From the NCBI GenBank assembly GCA_035719105.1, contig DASTGN010000008.1, positions 248,001 to 312,000 of the forward strand: a stretch of DNA of 64,000 nucleotides, in the 5' to 3' direction. The notes below the pieces were generated by a model that was given only the letters and a program-made list of their open reading frames with translations, did not search any database and had not been told where the DNA came from. The stretch is from UBA8389 sp035719105 (lineage in GTDB: Bacteria > Bacteroidota > Bacteroidia > Bacteroidales > UBA1402). This document shows, one piece after another, positions 45,807-56,106 of the stretch (position 1 is the first letter of the stretch; every line of letters begins with the position of its first letter). A program made the position numbers and the translations under genes.

Positions 45807-47615
45807 TTAAACAACTACCATTCGGATGGTCTCCGCTTGAGTAGAAGTGTTGAGGACAATCAAATAGACCCCTTTGGGAATTCCAGACAATTGAAACGTC
45901 TTTGTATATTTCCCTGGTTCTAGCTTTTTCTCGGAAATTGACCGTAAAAGAGTTCCCCTTAGGTCGAATATATTTAATCGAATGTCGGTTGCAGCCGACA
46001 AATCGTATTGGATATCCAACTTTTGTGAGGAAGGTTCGTACTGGTATCTCAAGTTTGACTCCTTCACGACAATAGGGTTCAATCCAGTGCTTGACAAAGG
46101 GTAACCAATGTTGGCAATCGCCTGTGATCCAAGCCTTTCATAAAGTTGTTGCAAATAGAGGCTGGAGGGCGAAACGGTCGTATTCAGTTTGTCATAAATC
46201 CCATCCGGATCGCCGTACGAGGCTCTGGAAGTTTTTGTTCCATGTCCACCGATAGCCCAATTTAATGTGCCTGGAGCGGCTGAAATCAAAAAGTAAGGCG
46301 TCTCTACATTCCAGGCAACCGACCACCCGGTTGTCCATCCATGTCCTGAACCGCTTGTACCACGATTTTTGTACGAAACACCGGGATTACCCGATGAAGC
46401 ATTCAAAAACCTACAATTGTCGGCTAAGATACCGGTTGTCCATCGTTGATGTGGAGAAATACCACGATCGGTGCTTTTAAAGTTCAACACGGTAATCGGA
46501 CCAGTGCCTGTTGATGAGGAAACAATCGGCCATGTTCCAGTAGCATTGGATTGGCAATTATTCACCAATATTTGAGTTCCCGTCAAAGAATAATCTGCCG
46601 TTGCTGCCGAAAGGGTTTGTTTGATGGTTATGTTGTTGATTACATTATCCAACGTAATTTGTTTCGCCGTTTTATTGATGTTGAACGCATTTTGGGTTTC
46701 TTGGCCAGTTACGTTTCTGATCCATCCATTCATGATGTTGTCCATCGAAACGGCACTGTAAACGGTGGCACCTTGAGGAGCCTGAATTTTAAGATTTTCA
46801 AGACCTACTTGTTCAATGCGGTTTGAAATAGTGTATTTGGATAGGGTACCCACTGGATTTCCCAAATAATAGGAATCCAGATTTTCTGTAAGGGGTGCGT
46901 CCAAGGTAATGACATTGCCTGAAATTGCTTTGATGACACGATCGGTTGTAATGTCTGTGCCAGCTGCAATCCAGGTTTGAGGTAATCCGTCACGAACCAA
47001 CAGATCCATTTTTAAATAGTGAATCCAATCTTGAGTGACTTTATGTTTTACCAAAACCATATCCCCAACTTTAAAACCCGATGCATCACTGACAGTGATG
47101 TTGTGTGTTCCGGATGGGACATAGTTATTGATGATATTGACGGTGTTTGAACTACTATATGAACCTGACCCAGTTATTTTAAAACAGGCTGCTGTACTGC
47201 TGGTTCTATTTAGAATGGTACCACCAGCTCCGGCACCACTTCCTCGAACCACAACGCCACTGGCATTGATATTCAATTGTCCACTAACGTCATAAGTACC
47301 TGGATTCAACAGCAAGGCCCCTCGAAAGCCATTGACCAGTGGAAGGGCTTCCACTTGGTCAATAGCGTTCTGAATTAGGGCAGTTTGATCTCCGGTTGAA
47401 GGACTTATGGCCATTTTGACAGGCACATCAGGAATGGAAACACCACCACCCATATAACCGGAATACGAATAATCCATGATGCGATTACCAAAAGCATCCG
47501 TTTTGTAAACCAGTCTGTTGTTGGAGTCCAAATGAACCCAATCTGCCTGAGCAAGAACATTTAAAGAAGTGCTTGCAAACAGTGATAAAATTATAATAAG
47601 CTGTTTAAGGGACAT
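45807..47615 (-). CDS. Beta-helix protein (GSGHGW family) with T9SS tail
   Basis: This 602-residue protein has a signal peptide (to about VLA-Q) and one beta-helix domain of the same kind as the two in the 1565-residue protein: DYSYSGYMGGGV, RWTTGILADNC (about 391-401) and NRGTSGSGHGW (about 417-427). Its last 75 residues are a type IX sorting domain (IRLNIFDLRGTLLRS, then GVYLIVLNT...), so this version is exported by T9SS and attached or released at the surface. Probably a lyase or hydrolase of the backbone. It lies 4 bp after the GH29 gene. Confidence 0.85.
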   Translation of the reverse strand: MSLKQLIIILSLFASTSLNVLAQADWVHLDSNNRLVYKTDAFGNRIMDYSYSGYMGGGVSIPDVPVKMAISPSTGDQTALIQNAIDQVEALPLVNGFRGALLLNPGTYDVSGQLNINASGVVVRGSGAGAGGTILNRTSSTAACFKITGSGSYSSSNTVNIINNYVPSGTHNITVSDASGFKVGDMVLVKHKVTQDWIHYLKMDLLVRDGLPQTWIAAGTDITTDRVIKAISGNVITLDAPLTENLDSYYLGNPVGTLSKYTISNRIEQVGLENLKIQAPQGATVYSAVSMDNIMNGWIRNVTGQETQNAFNINKTAKQITLDNVINNITIKQTLSAATADYSLTGTQILVNNCQSNATGTWPIVSSSTGTGPITVLNFKSTDRGISPHQRWTTGILADNCRFLNASSGNPGVSYKNRGTSGSGHGWTTGWSVAWNVETPYFLISAAPGTLNWAIGGHGTKTSRASYGDPDGIYDKLNTTVSPSSLYLQQLYERLGSQAIANIGYPLSSTGLNPIVVKESNLRYQYEPSSQKLDIQYDLSAATDIRLNIFDLRGTLLRSISEKKLEPGKYTKTFQLSGIPKGVYLIVLNTSTQAETIRMVVV

Positions 47616-47619
47616 TTAC

Positions 47620-49050
47620 TCAATCCAATTCACCAGATTTCATTTTTCCTTTAACAGCAGATGCGTCGGCAATTTTACCTCTCACTTCCAATTTAATGAC
47701 GGAAGCAATGGCGTCAGGAGCTTTGGAAGGAACATTGATCGTCAGACCGTCTTTGGTTTGTGCAGTCTTCAACTTGGAGTTGTTGGACAACAATTTGGCA
47801 GAGCTGACACTGTTCTTCAATCCGGGAACGACCAGCTTGCCATTTGCCGGCCAGTTGAATACGGAGAGATAAAGAAAGGTCTTGCCTTTTTCAACTTTCA
47901 TCGTACAACGGCCCCAAGCCAAAGGTGCAAGCGGGCTTCTTTTTGAAGCATAGATGGCTTCACCATTAATTTTCATCCATGAACCGATTTCTTTCAAACG
48001 GTCGATGCTTTCCTGAGGAAATGTTCCGTCGGGTTTCGGGCCGATGTTCAGCAGGTAATTTCCACCTTTGGAAGCAATGTCGCAAAGATTACGAATCAAT
48101 GTTTCCGTCGATTTCCAATTGTGGTCAGAAGTTCTGAATCCCCAGGTACCATTCATGGTCATGCAGGTTTCCCAATCCATGCCATCCAATTCAGCCTGGC
48201 TCGGAATTTTTTGTTCGGGAGTTTTGGTGTCGCCAGGGAAATTTGGACGTTTCAAACGATCATTCGTAATGATTTTCGGTTGAAGTTTCAACACTGCTTG
48301 TAATTTTAATGCAGCTTCATCGGTCATATTGGTTGGGGTATCCCACCATAAAACAGAGATTTCACCATAATTGGTCAGGATTTCCTTGACTTGAGGTACA
48401 GCAACATCATCAATGTATTGGTCAAAGGTTTTGGTAATCTGCCAAGGATCCCAATGGCCGTTATGTTCTTTGGTATAAGCGTTTATCACCGCGCTATCCG
48501 GATTGGGCCAACCTTCTTTCATTTCTTTTCTGGAAGCCGATCCACCTGGGTTGTTCCAGTCTTGAGCCTGAGAATAGTAAAAGCCTAGCTTCATTCCGTA
48601 TTTCTTACAAGCTTCAGCCAAGGGTTTCAACAAATCCTTGCCATATGGCGTTGCATCTACTACATCCCAATCACTTGCTTTTGAATCAAATAATGCAAAT
48701 CCATCGTGGTGTTTTGAAGTGATGACGATGTACTTCATTCCGGCATCCTTAGCCATACGAACCCATTCGTCTGGATTGTAATTGACAGGGTTGAAATCCT
48801 TTGCCATCTTTTTATAATCGGCAACAGGAACTTTCATTCGGTTCATAATCCACTCAGCACCACCTCTTTGTTGTTCGTGGCCATTGTAAACTCCAGCCAT
48901 TTGTGCATAAACACCCCAATGGATGAACATTCCAAAACGAGCTTCATGCCACCATTGCATCCTCTGATTACGCTGTGCCGTCGTTTCCTGTGAAAAAGAA
49001 AATTGCACAGAAACAAGCATCAGGATCAAAAACAAAATTGATTTTTTCAT
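47620..49050 (-). CDS. GH29 alpha-L-fucosidase (copy 1 of a near-identical pair)
   Basis: This secreted single-domain GH29 of 476 residues (cleavage about FS20) carries ARFGMFIHWGVYA, SKHHDGFALFDS and nucleophile D237 in LWWDTPT. It matches the 477-residue protein at 52313-53746 over the whole length with only scattered changes, even ending with the same GELD. Hydrolyses alpha-L-fucose caps; possibly specific for another linkage than the other GH29 enzymes. Confidence 0.93.
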   Translation of the reverse strand: MKKSILFLILMLVSVQFSFSQETTAQRNQRMQWWHEARFGMFIHWGVYAQMAGVYNGHEQQRGGAEWIMNRMKVPVADYKKMAKDFNPVNYNPDEWVRMAKDAGMKYIVITSKHHDGFALFDSKASDWDVVDATPYGKDLLKPLAEACKKYGMKLGFYYSQAQDWNNPGGSASRKEMKEGWPNPDSAVINAYTKEHNGHWDPWQITKTFDQYIDDVAVPQVKEILTNYGEISVLWWDTPTNMTDEAALKLQAVLKLQPKIITNDRLKRPNFPGDTKTPEQKIPSQAELDGMDWETCMTMNGTWGFRTSDHNWKSTETLIRNLCDIASKGGNYLLNIGPKPDGTFPQESIDRLKEIGSWMKINGEAIYASKRSPLAPLAWGRCTMKVEKGKTFLYLSVFNWPANGKLVVPGLKNSVSSAKLLSNNSKLKTAQTKDGLTINVPSKAPDAIASVIKLEVRGKIADASAVKGKMKSGELD

Positions 49051-49107
49051 GATTTTTTTGATTGATTTATAAAAAACTAAATAATTTCTATCTTTTTGGG
49101 TGTGTTT

Positions 49108-50439
49108 TTATTTCGTGGTAGGCAGATTACAACGACCAAGCGTCAATCCTTTCAAATCCATACTGGAAATTGAAGGGCGTTCATCAGCCTTATCCAGCTT
49201 TATTTCTACATCCTTTATCTTAATTTGTTCAGCATGACGTATAAACATTCCATACGCCGGCATTACTTTCCCAAACATCGTTATTTCGGGATAATCGGCT
49301 TCATTTTCGGGAAGGATCATTTTTGCGTCTTCCGCAGTTCCGCCACCAGGTAAACTGACTTTGATCCCAGAGATACTTACATTCTTGATCCGTTGGTCTG
49401 GAATGCCGCTAATGAGTATGGCCATTTGCGTGGCATTCTTTACCATCACGTTTTTGATCACCACTCCCTGAATACTTCCAACCGGCTTTTTCACATCACC
49501 TTCCCGGAAAGTTTTCAATCTGGCCCCAAGACGTATCAATAGTGGCAACGTTGCATTTTCAATGGCAATGTTAGATATTCTGAGGTTTCTCAAATGGGAC
49601 CCATCCACCGAAAATATTTTGATTCCTCTCGTATTTTGTACGGCACAATCATGGAATTTGATATTTTCAAAATTACCCATCGACTCAGTCCCCAATTTGA
49701 AGGCACCCTGACCGGTATTGATCTTACAGTTGAAAACTTCAATATCCTTACAAGGCAGGGGTCCCGTTGTTTTCAAACAAATGGCATCATCCCCGCTGTC
49801 GATATCACAGTCCTTCACAATTACAGAATTACAACAATCTATATCGATGCCATCGTTGTTGCCTAAACCTCTGCTTCTGATCACCACCTTATCTGCCGTT
49901 ACTTTGTTGCATTCGAAAAAATGCATCGTCCAGGCCGCTGGCCCTTCCATGCTGACCTCTGAAACAAGGACATTGGAACAGCGTATAAACCGGACTAAAA
50001 AGGGGCGTTTGCTTCTGCCATTCTTTTCCAGTAAGGGCTTGCCATTGCCATTGATCTTCCCTTTACCGGTGATTCCCGTATTTTTTGCGTCTTTCGCACC
50101 GATCAATGCATATCCCATACTGGAACCCCGTCCATCCCTGAAGCCTTCAACCAACTGATAATCATTGATATCTAGACTGCCAGACAAAATGGCCTCTTCT
50201 TCAAGAAAAAGCCGGACATTGTCCTTAAGCAAGATCGTTCCGGTGACCCAGGTACCTTTGGGAAACCTGACCAGTCCACCCCCCTGCCTGCTGCATTCAT
50301 CTATGGTTTTTTGAATGGCCAAAGTATTGACCGTCTTGCCATCGGCGATTGCACCAAAATTCGTTACGTCAAAATCTTTGGCATAACCGATCGTGCAAAA
50401 AAAGAGCGAAATAAAAAGAAGTGCCTGCTTTACTGACAT
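49108..50439 (-). CDS. GH28 polygalacturonase-family enzyme, second copy
   Basis: This secreted 443-residue beta-helix enzyme starts with FGAIADGKTVNTLAIQKTID and has NNDGIDID (about 194) and SGDDAICLK (about 216) as the catalytic Asp set; GHG is replaced by GQG in NTGQGAFKLG. It is shorter than its paralogue at 41169-42743, mostly at the C-terminus. It starts 6 bp after the stop of the preceding GH29 gene, so the pair is tightly coupled. Confidence 0.9.
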   Translation of the reverse strand: MSVKQALLFISLFFCTIGYAKDFDVTNFGAIADGKTVNTLAIQKTIDECSRQGGGLVRFPKGTWVTGTILLKDNVRLFLEEEAILSGSLDINDYQLVEGFRDGRGSSMGYALIGAKDAKNTGITGKGKINGNGKPLLEKNGRSKRPFLVRFIRCSNVLVSEVSMEGPAAWTMHFFECNKVTADKVVIRSRGLGNNDGIDIDCCNSVIVKDCDIDSGDDAICLKTTGPLPCKDIEVFNCKINTGQGAFKLGTESMGNFENIKFHDCAVQNTRGIKIFSVDGSHLRNLRISNIAIENATLPLLIRLGARLKTFREGDVKKPVGSIQGVVIKNVMVKNATQMAILISGIPDQRIKNVSISGIKVSLPGGGTAEDAKMILPENEADYPEITMFGKVMPAYGMFIRHAEQIKIKDVEIKLDKADERPSISSMDLKGLTLGRCNLPTTK

Positions 50440-50445
50440 ATGTTG

Positions 50446-52224
50446 TTATTTGATTGGTATCAAATTAATTTCCCTGAACGTAAAACCTACATTTTCTTTT
50501 TTAATGTCCTGCGGAATAAGCTGAAGGTGATAGGTTCCTGGCTTATCAAAACGAACTTCTTTTCCATTGGTGCGGATATTTTTCCAGTATTGATTGCGTT
50601 GATTGAACTCTTTACTGTCAGCCACAATTTTCGTATCAAAAGTTTGTCCGTTACATAAAATTTTGATTTGGTGGTTTCCTTCCCACTGAGGAGATCCATG
50701 ACTGCCCGTTTCACTGGTGATTATATCCACCCTGTATGTTCCGGGCTTCTCAATTTTAAAATCCCATGAAAGGGTAATTCTGGGATCGTTATACCCGTTT
50801 GCTCCACCGCCGCGTGTAATGAAGTTCAGATCATATTTTTCCTGCCCCTTTAATATTACTGCTTTGGGGCCCTGCAAATAGACCTTACCATCTAACTGCT
50901 GGCTGATGATTTTTTCCACCTGAGGCTGTCCATCCAGTTCCATCACTACCACCGACACGATTTTATCCGGTGCTGTTTTCGGAAGACTGATCCTGACTCT
51001 GTGATGGTCCAGTTGCTTATTGTATGTCTGCTTAAATCCTAAAGGTTTTTTGGCCGGATCGGACAAAAGATAGATTTTGTTGATCTTATTGCAAAGACCA
51101 TCCAAATAAAAATCGGAAGTAGGCCACTCATAAATTCCCAGATAAAGCTTGTTTTGCTTTTGGGTTATGTTTCCCCATGGGAATTCGGCGACAAACGGGG
51201 TTCCTTTGGTTCCGTAAATGGCATCGCTGTTCACCTTCATCCAATCACCAACAGTCTTTAGAATGTTGACTGATTCTTCCGGGATAATACCTTCCGAAGT
51301 CGGGCCTACATTCAGCAAGTAGTTTCCACCCTTGCTGGCAATATCAAACAAAAGTCTCGTCGTGGTTTCCGGCGATTTCCATTCATGATCATTTTTCTTA
51401 AAGCCCCAGGTGTTGTTCAACGTGGCAGGAACTTCCCAATCCTTATCAAGAGCCATGGAAGGAATGGCATTGTCGCCGGTAGAGCTGTAATCGGTCTCAA
51501 CACCTCCACCCAAACGGCCGCTGATGATGGTTGCCGGTTGCAGTTTTCTCACCAAGTCTTTTAACTGCTGGGCCTGATCCTTTGTGATGGTCATGGGGGT
51601 GTCAAACCAAATCATGCCTACCGGACCGTATTGTGTAAGCAACTCCGTCAACTGAGGTTTTACCTTTTCATCCAAATATTTTTGAAAATCTCTTTCTTTG
51701 GGAAAATCCCACTCGTTGTCCAAACCATTCGGTTCGTTCCAGTCACGGGACTGGGAGTAATAGAAGCACATCTTGATTCCTTGCTTTTGGCATTCCTCAG
51801 CCAAAGCCTTGACCACATCCTTTCCATATGGGGTGGCATCTACCATGTTGTATTTGGAGGCATTGGACTTAAACATGGCAAAACCATCGTGATGTTTGGA
51901 TGTGATGGCAATGTAGGTCATACCTGCTTCTTTGGCCACCTTCACAAAAGCCTTTGCATCAAATTTGACCGGATTGAACTTTTTTGCCAGTTCCCGGTAG
52001 TCAGATGCCGGTATCTGGGCATTTTTCATGATCCACTCGCCTATTCCGGGTATTTCATTGCCATTCCATTCTCCGGCAGGTATGGAATACAATCCCCAAT
52101 GTATAAACAAACCAAAACGGCCGTCCCTCCACCACTTCATCCTTTGGTCCTGAGAAAGTTCCTGACTGAAGATAGTGGGTAGAAAAACCATCATTAAAAG
52201 TGCAATGAGAAGACCTTTTTTCAT
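50446..52224 (-). CDS. GH29 alpha-L-fucosidase with extra C-terminal domain
   Basis: This secreted enzyme has 592 residues from the ATG at 52224, which begins a normal signal peptide; the frame opens 24 codons earlier. The GH29 core has RFGLFIHWGLYS, SKHHDGFAMF and nucleophile D208 in MIWFDTP. Residues after about 460 form a beta-sandwich with GYNDPRITLSWDF, probably carbohydrate-binding. It is distinct from the two near-identical GH29 enzymes around it. Confidence 0.92.
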   Translation of the reverse strand: MKKGLLIALLMMVFLPTIFSQELSQDQRMKWWRDGRFGLFIHWGLYSIPAGEWNGNEIPGIGEWIMKNAQIPASDYRELAKKFNPVKFDAKAFVKVAKEAGMTYIAITSKHHDGFAMFKSNASKYNMVDATPYGKDVVKALAEECQKQGIKMCFYYSQSRDWNEPNGLDNEWDFPKERDFQKYLDEKVKPQLTELLTQYGPVGMIWFDTPMTITKDQAQQLKDLVRKLQPATIISGRLGGGVETDYSSTGDNAIPSMALDKDWEVPATLNNTWGFKKNDHEWKSPETTTRLLFDIASKGGNYLLNVGPTSEGIIPEESVNILKTVGDWMKVNSDAIYGTKGTPFVAEFPWGNITQKQNKLYLGIYEWPTSDFYLDGLCNKINKIYLLSDPAKKPLGFKQTYNKQLDHHRVRISLPKTAPDKIVSVVVMELDGQPQVEKIISQQLDGKVYLQGPKAVILKGQEKYDLNFITRGGGANGYNDPRITLSWDFKIEKPGTYRVDIITSETGSHGSPQWEGNHQIKILCNGQTFDTKIVADSKEFNQRNQYWKNIRTNGKEVRFDKPGTYHLQLIPQDIKKENVGFTFREINLIPIK

Positions 52225-52312
52225 GCTGACAATTTTATATTGGTTATAAATATCTGTAACAAATTGATTATCAAGCCAATGGAGGGACATTTCCATGCCA
52301 CCCCATTAAAAC

Positions 52313-53746
52313 TTAGTCCAGTTCTCCTGATTTTATTTTTCCTTTAGAAGGAGCATAAGCATCAGCAACGACCCCTTTCAATTCAAGCTTAATCACAGAA
52401 GCGATAGCATCCGGTGCTTGTGCCGGCAAACTGATGGCAAGGCCACCAGGTGTGGACGAGGTTTTCAGTTTTTTACCATTGGCCAATAATTTGGCAGAAA
52501 TAGCTTTATTGCTCAATCCGGGAATAACCAGTTTTCCATCTTTTGGCCATTCAAAAACGGACAGGTAAAGAATGGTTTTGCCTTTCACCACTTTCTGGGT
52601 GCAACGTCCCCATGCCATCGGAGCAAGCGGGCTCCTTTTGGTGGAATAAATCGCTTCCCCGTTTACGGTCATCCATTCACCAATCGCTTTCAGTCTGTCA
52701 ATGCTTTCCTGCGGAAAGGTACCATCGGGTTTCGGGCCAATATTCAACAGGTAGTTACCACCTTTAGAGGCGATGTCGCAAAGATTCCGGATCAGCGTTT
52801 CCGTAGACTTCCAATTATGATCGGACGTTCTGAAACCCCAGGTTCCGTTCATGGTCATACAAGTTTCCCACTCCATTCCGTCCAATTCTTCCTGAGACGG
52901 TATTTTCTGTTCAGGAGTTTTGGTATCACCTTTGAAGTTTGGACGTTTCAAACGGTCGTTGGTAATGATTTTCGGCTGAAGCTTCAGGACTTCCTGCAGT
53001 TTCAAGGCAGCCTCATCGGTCATATCCGTCGGGGTATCCCACCACAATACAGAAATATCCCCGTAATTGCTCAGGATTTCCTTAACTTGTGGAACAGCCA
53101 CCTCATCAATGTATTGTTCAAAGGTTTTAGTTGTCTGATAAGGATCCCAGTGACCTTTGTGTTCATTGGTATAGGCATCAATCAATGCACTGTCAGGGTT
53201 TGGCCAGCCTTCTTTCATCAGCTTTCTGGCTGCGGAACCGCCCGGGTTGTTCCAATCCTGTGCCTGAGAATAATAAAAACCAAGCTTGACGCCATATTTT
53301 CTGCAGGCTTCAGCAAGCGGTTTTAAAAGATCCTTCCCATAAGGTGTAGCGTCAACAATGTCCCAGGTGCTGACTTTGGAGTCGAACAAAGCAAATCCGT
53401 CGTGGTGTTTTGCCGTGATGACAATGTATTTCATACCGGCATCCTTGGCCATACGAACCCATTCGTCCGGATTGTAATTAACAGGGTTGAAATCTTTGGC
53501 CATCTTACGGTAATCTGCCACCGGAACCTTCATTCTGTTCATGATCCATTCCGCACCACCTCTTTGCTGTTCAAAGCCTCTGTAGACACCAGCCATCTGG
53601 GCATACACTCCCCAGTGGATAAACATTCCAAACTTGGCCTCACGCCACCATCCCATTCTTTCATTTCTTTGTTGGGTAGTTTCTTCAGACCAGGTAAACT
53701 GTACCGAGAAAGCCGCCAACAATAAGATCAGTCCTAATTTTTTCAT
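52313..53746 (-). CDS. GH29 alpha-L-fucosidase (copy 2 of a near-identical pair)
   Basis: This secreted 477-residue GH29 is paralogous to 47620-49050; the nucleophile is D237 in LWWDTPT, and the family blocks AKFGMFIHWG and AKHHDGFALF are present. The signal peptides differ more than the mature parts. It lies 88 bp upstream of the next GH29, the widest gap within this cluster, where I see no clear promoter. Confidence 0.93.
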   Translation of the reverse strand: MKKLGLILLLAAFSVQFTWSEETTQQRNERMGWWREAKFGMFIHWGVYAQMAGVYRGFEQQRGGAEWIMNRMKVPVADYRKMAKDFNPVNYNPDEWVRMAKDAGMKYIVITAKHHDGFALFDSKVSTWDIVDATPYGKDLLKPLAEACRKYGVKLGFYYSQAQDWNNPGGSAARKLMKEGWPNPDSALIDAYTNEHKGHWDPYQTTKTFEQYIDEVAVPQVKEILSNYGDISVLWWDTPTDMTDEAALKLQEVLKLQPKIITNDRLKRPNFKGDTKTPEQKIPSQEELDGMEWETCMTMNGTWGFRTSDHNWKSTETLIRNLCDIASKGGNYLLNIGPKPDGTFPQESIDRLKAIGEWMTVNGEAIYSTKRSPLAPMAWGRCTQKVVKGKTILYLSVFEWPKDGKLVIPGLSNKAISAKLLANGKKLKTSSTPGGLAISLPAQAPDAIASVIKLELKGVVADAYAPSKGKIKSGELD

Positions 53747-53766
53747 AAAGTAATTGACTTATAGGT

Positions 53767-56070
53767 TTAAATATTATTTTTCTCTGAATTCTTAGTCGAT
53801 TTCGTAATGGTTCCCCAATAATTGATGGGATCAGTAACAGCAACAGGCTTGATGCTTAAATCCGGCAACTTTCCAGAATAAAAGACCACCCATTCACCCT
53901 TCTTCAGGTCAATTCCGGTAACACCGTTGCCTTCTGAGGTCAACTTATATTTTCGGGAACCATATGCTTTTACAACCCCGCTCAAACCTGTCTTCACACG
54001 ACAAGGTTCACCGGCAAGGCTTTCTACGCGGACAAAGGAGGTTTGTCCATACTGACGTTTTGCACTGACCAGGAACGCCCCTTCCGCACGCATAGAGTGG
54101 AAGGAAGCCTCTTCCCATGATTTCGGAAGTGCAGGAAATACCCGAATCACATTATTGTAGCTTGTCAGCATCAGATCCTGAATGGTGCGCGCAGCAAGAA
54201 GCGGTGTTTCAATGACCGGACCAGCCTCTATATAAAAGGTATTGGGCCTGGTCGGAAATCTGGGATGATCCAGCGACCTAATGATATAGGCCACTGCGGA
54301 ATCGCCCTCTGCATTCATCGCCTTCATGGAAGCCGCCGAAAACCAGGAATATCCCCGGAAAGCTGCCGGATCGGAAAGCCAGTGATTCAATGAACGGTCT
54401 ATTTGTTCTCCCTGGGCCTTATTGTCATAAGTGTATTCATAAAACGGATAAATCATCATCAAGTGCGACCAATGGCGGTGTGAGTAAGAAAATTTCTGGT
54501 CTTTTCCAATCATGAAACCTTCTTGCGGATCCGAAGGGTAATCTGTCAGGTTGGAGAAAACCGTCTTCACTTCGGCCAACAATGGATCGTTCAGTTTCAA
54601 CCGGTCATTTGTATACAGCATGGCCCTCAACATCCATTTAAAAATAGACAGATTATAATTGCAATCGGGAGGAGCCGGATAATCCGCTTTGGTATATTCT
54701 GGTGAACTACTGTTTTTCAGGTGAAATTTGCCATCTGCCAATTTTTCAACGTAATATTTCATGTAGAAAAGATAATGGCCTTTAATCAGTGGATAAAGCT
54801 TATCGCGCAGCATTTGGTCATCCATGGAGCAACGGTACTGTTCCCAGACATTAAACAACGCCCAGCCAAGATTTCCTGCCTCGTCATTGCTAGTGCGAAT
54901 CTCACGTTCCAGAGTAATCGGACAGGATCTGCCAATTGCATAGCGACCCTCTCCATAGGCGTTTTTTTCCAGATTTTTCCTGTATTTCCATAACCAATTG
55001 ATCAGCGAGGATCCTTCTTCGGAATGATTGGCAAAAGGAAATGGTGCATACGTACATTGAACATTCAGGTTCCACCATATGCCCGGCCAAGGGGTACCCG
55101 GTTTATACCAGGGGCCTGCGAGATCGATCATAGGCCCGTCGCCACGAGTAGCTGAAGCCATTTTGTACATCTGAATCCAATAAAAACTTTCCAACCTCGA
55201 ATTCGGGATGGATATAAAGCTTTTTTTATAAAAGTTGTGCCACCATTCCCGATGGGTATTTTCAAAAGATAAAATATCCTGACCAGCCGCTTCTTTTACA
55301 CTGTTCAAAGCCTTGTCTGCTGCGTCAGTTCCCGGATAGCTATAATTTTCACTAATAAAGACCAAGTAATGTCCCTGACCGTTCTCAACCACTTTCCAAG
55401 CAGTTGCCATTTGCCCTTCTCCCATGCCATTCGTATTGTACAATTCACTTTCGGGCATGGTCTGAATACTGACGAAGGTGCCGTCAACCATTTTGGTGGT
55501 GGGCATCGGATAAGGAGCCGTTCCTGGCTTACCCCTTTCCGCGGGCCTGGAAGTCTGGATGGTGTCGGGGTTCCATTTCAGGTCAAAACGTTCATTGCCT
55601 TCCAGGTTCACCTCCAGCACAATAACATCTTCCAGAGAATGTGTGAAATTGCGAAAACGGATGGCGCCTTTATCGGTATGGATCACACCACGGGCTTCGG
55701 CATTCCACAGATCCAGCCTCATCTCACCATTTACACTCTTTCCGGAATACGATAAGGTAAAATGGCCATTGGGCAATCGGTACCGGCTTGTATAAATGGA
55801 TGTTCCATTCCGGTGATCATAAGCATCCGTACGGCTGATTTCAAAGTAAAGTCCATCTTTATTTTCATAGAAAATGGTACCTGTCTTACCATTGCCGGTA
55901 AATGCACCGTCAGTCCATCCTGTGGGCATTTTGGTCCATAATAAGTCATTACGAGACAAGAAAGTCGCATAATCGATGGATGAATTGATGTCTTTGGCAG
56001 ATCTACCATTTGCAGTGGTAATAAACAGCAAAAACATCAGTACTAAAACATTCTTCACAGTTTTGTTCAT
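53767..56070 (-). CDS. GH95-like glycoside hydrolase
   Basis: This secreted 767-residue protein of the GH95 superfamily has an N-terminal sandwich (DGAFTGNGKTGTIFYENKDG) and an (alpha/alpha)6 barrel with SNDEAGNLGWALFN (about 393), NSSSPEY (about 457) and SYSHRHWSHLMM (about 528). The blocks equal those of true GH95 but the whole is diverged from the 23077-25620 enzyme, so the sugar may be another inverted alpha-linked residue. Ends 20 bp before the next GH29. Confidence 0.85.
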   Translation of the reverse strand: MNKTVKNVLVLMFLLFITTANGRSAKDINSSIDYATFLSRNDLLWTKMPTGWTDGAFTGNGKTGTIFYENKDGLYFEISRTDAYDHRNGTSIYTSRYRLPNGHFTLSYSGKSVNGEMRLDLWNAEARGVIHTDKGAIRFRNFTHSLEDVIVLEVNLEGNERFDLKWNPDTIQTSRPAERGKPGTAPYPMPTTKMVDGTFVSIQTMPESELYNTNGMGEGQMATAWKVVENGQGHYLVFISENYSYPGTDAADKALNSVKEAAGQDILSFENTHREWWHNFYKKSFISIPNSRLESFYWIQMYKMASATRGDGPMIDLAGPWYKPGTPWPGIWWNLNVQCTYAPFPFANHSEEGSSLINWLWKYRKNLEKNAYGEGRYAIGRSCPITLEREIRTSNDEAGNLGWALFNVWEQYRCSMDDQMLRDKLYPLIKGHYLFYMKYYVEKLADGKFHLKNSSSPEYTKADYPAPPDCNYNLSIFKWMLRAMLYTNDRLKLNDPLLAEVKTVFSNLTDYPSDPQEGFMIGKDQKFSYSHRHWSHLMMIYPFYEYTYDNKAQGEQIDRSLNHWLSDPAAFRGYSWFSAASMKAMNAEGDSAVAYIIRSLDHPRFPTRPNTFYIEAGPVIETPLLAARTIQDLMLTSYNNVIRVFPALPKSWEEASFHSMRAEGAFLVSAKRQYGQTSFVRVESLAGEPCRVKTGLSGVVKAYGSRKYKLTSEGNGVTGIDLKKGEWVVFYSGKLPDLSIKPVAVTDPINYWGTITKSTKNSEKNNI

Positions 56071-56106
56071 TTGATTGATTTATAAACTATTATACAGTCA
56101 GTTCAT

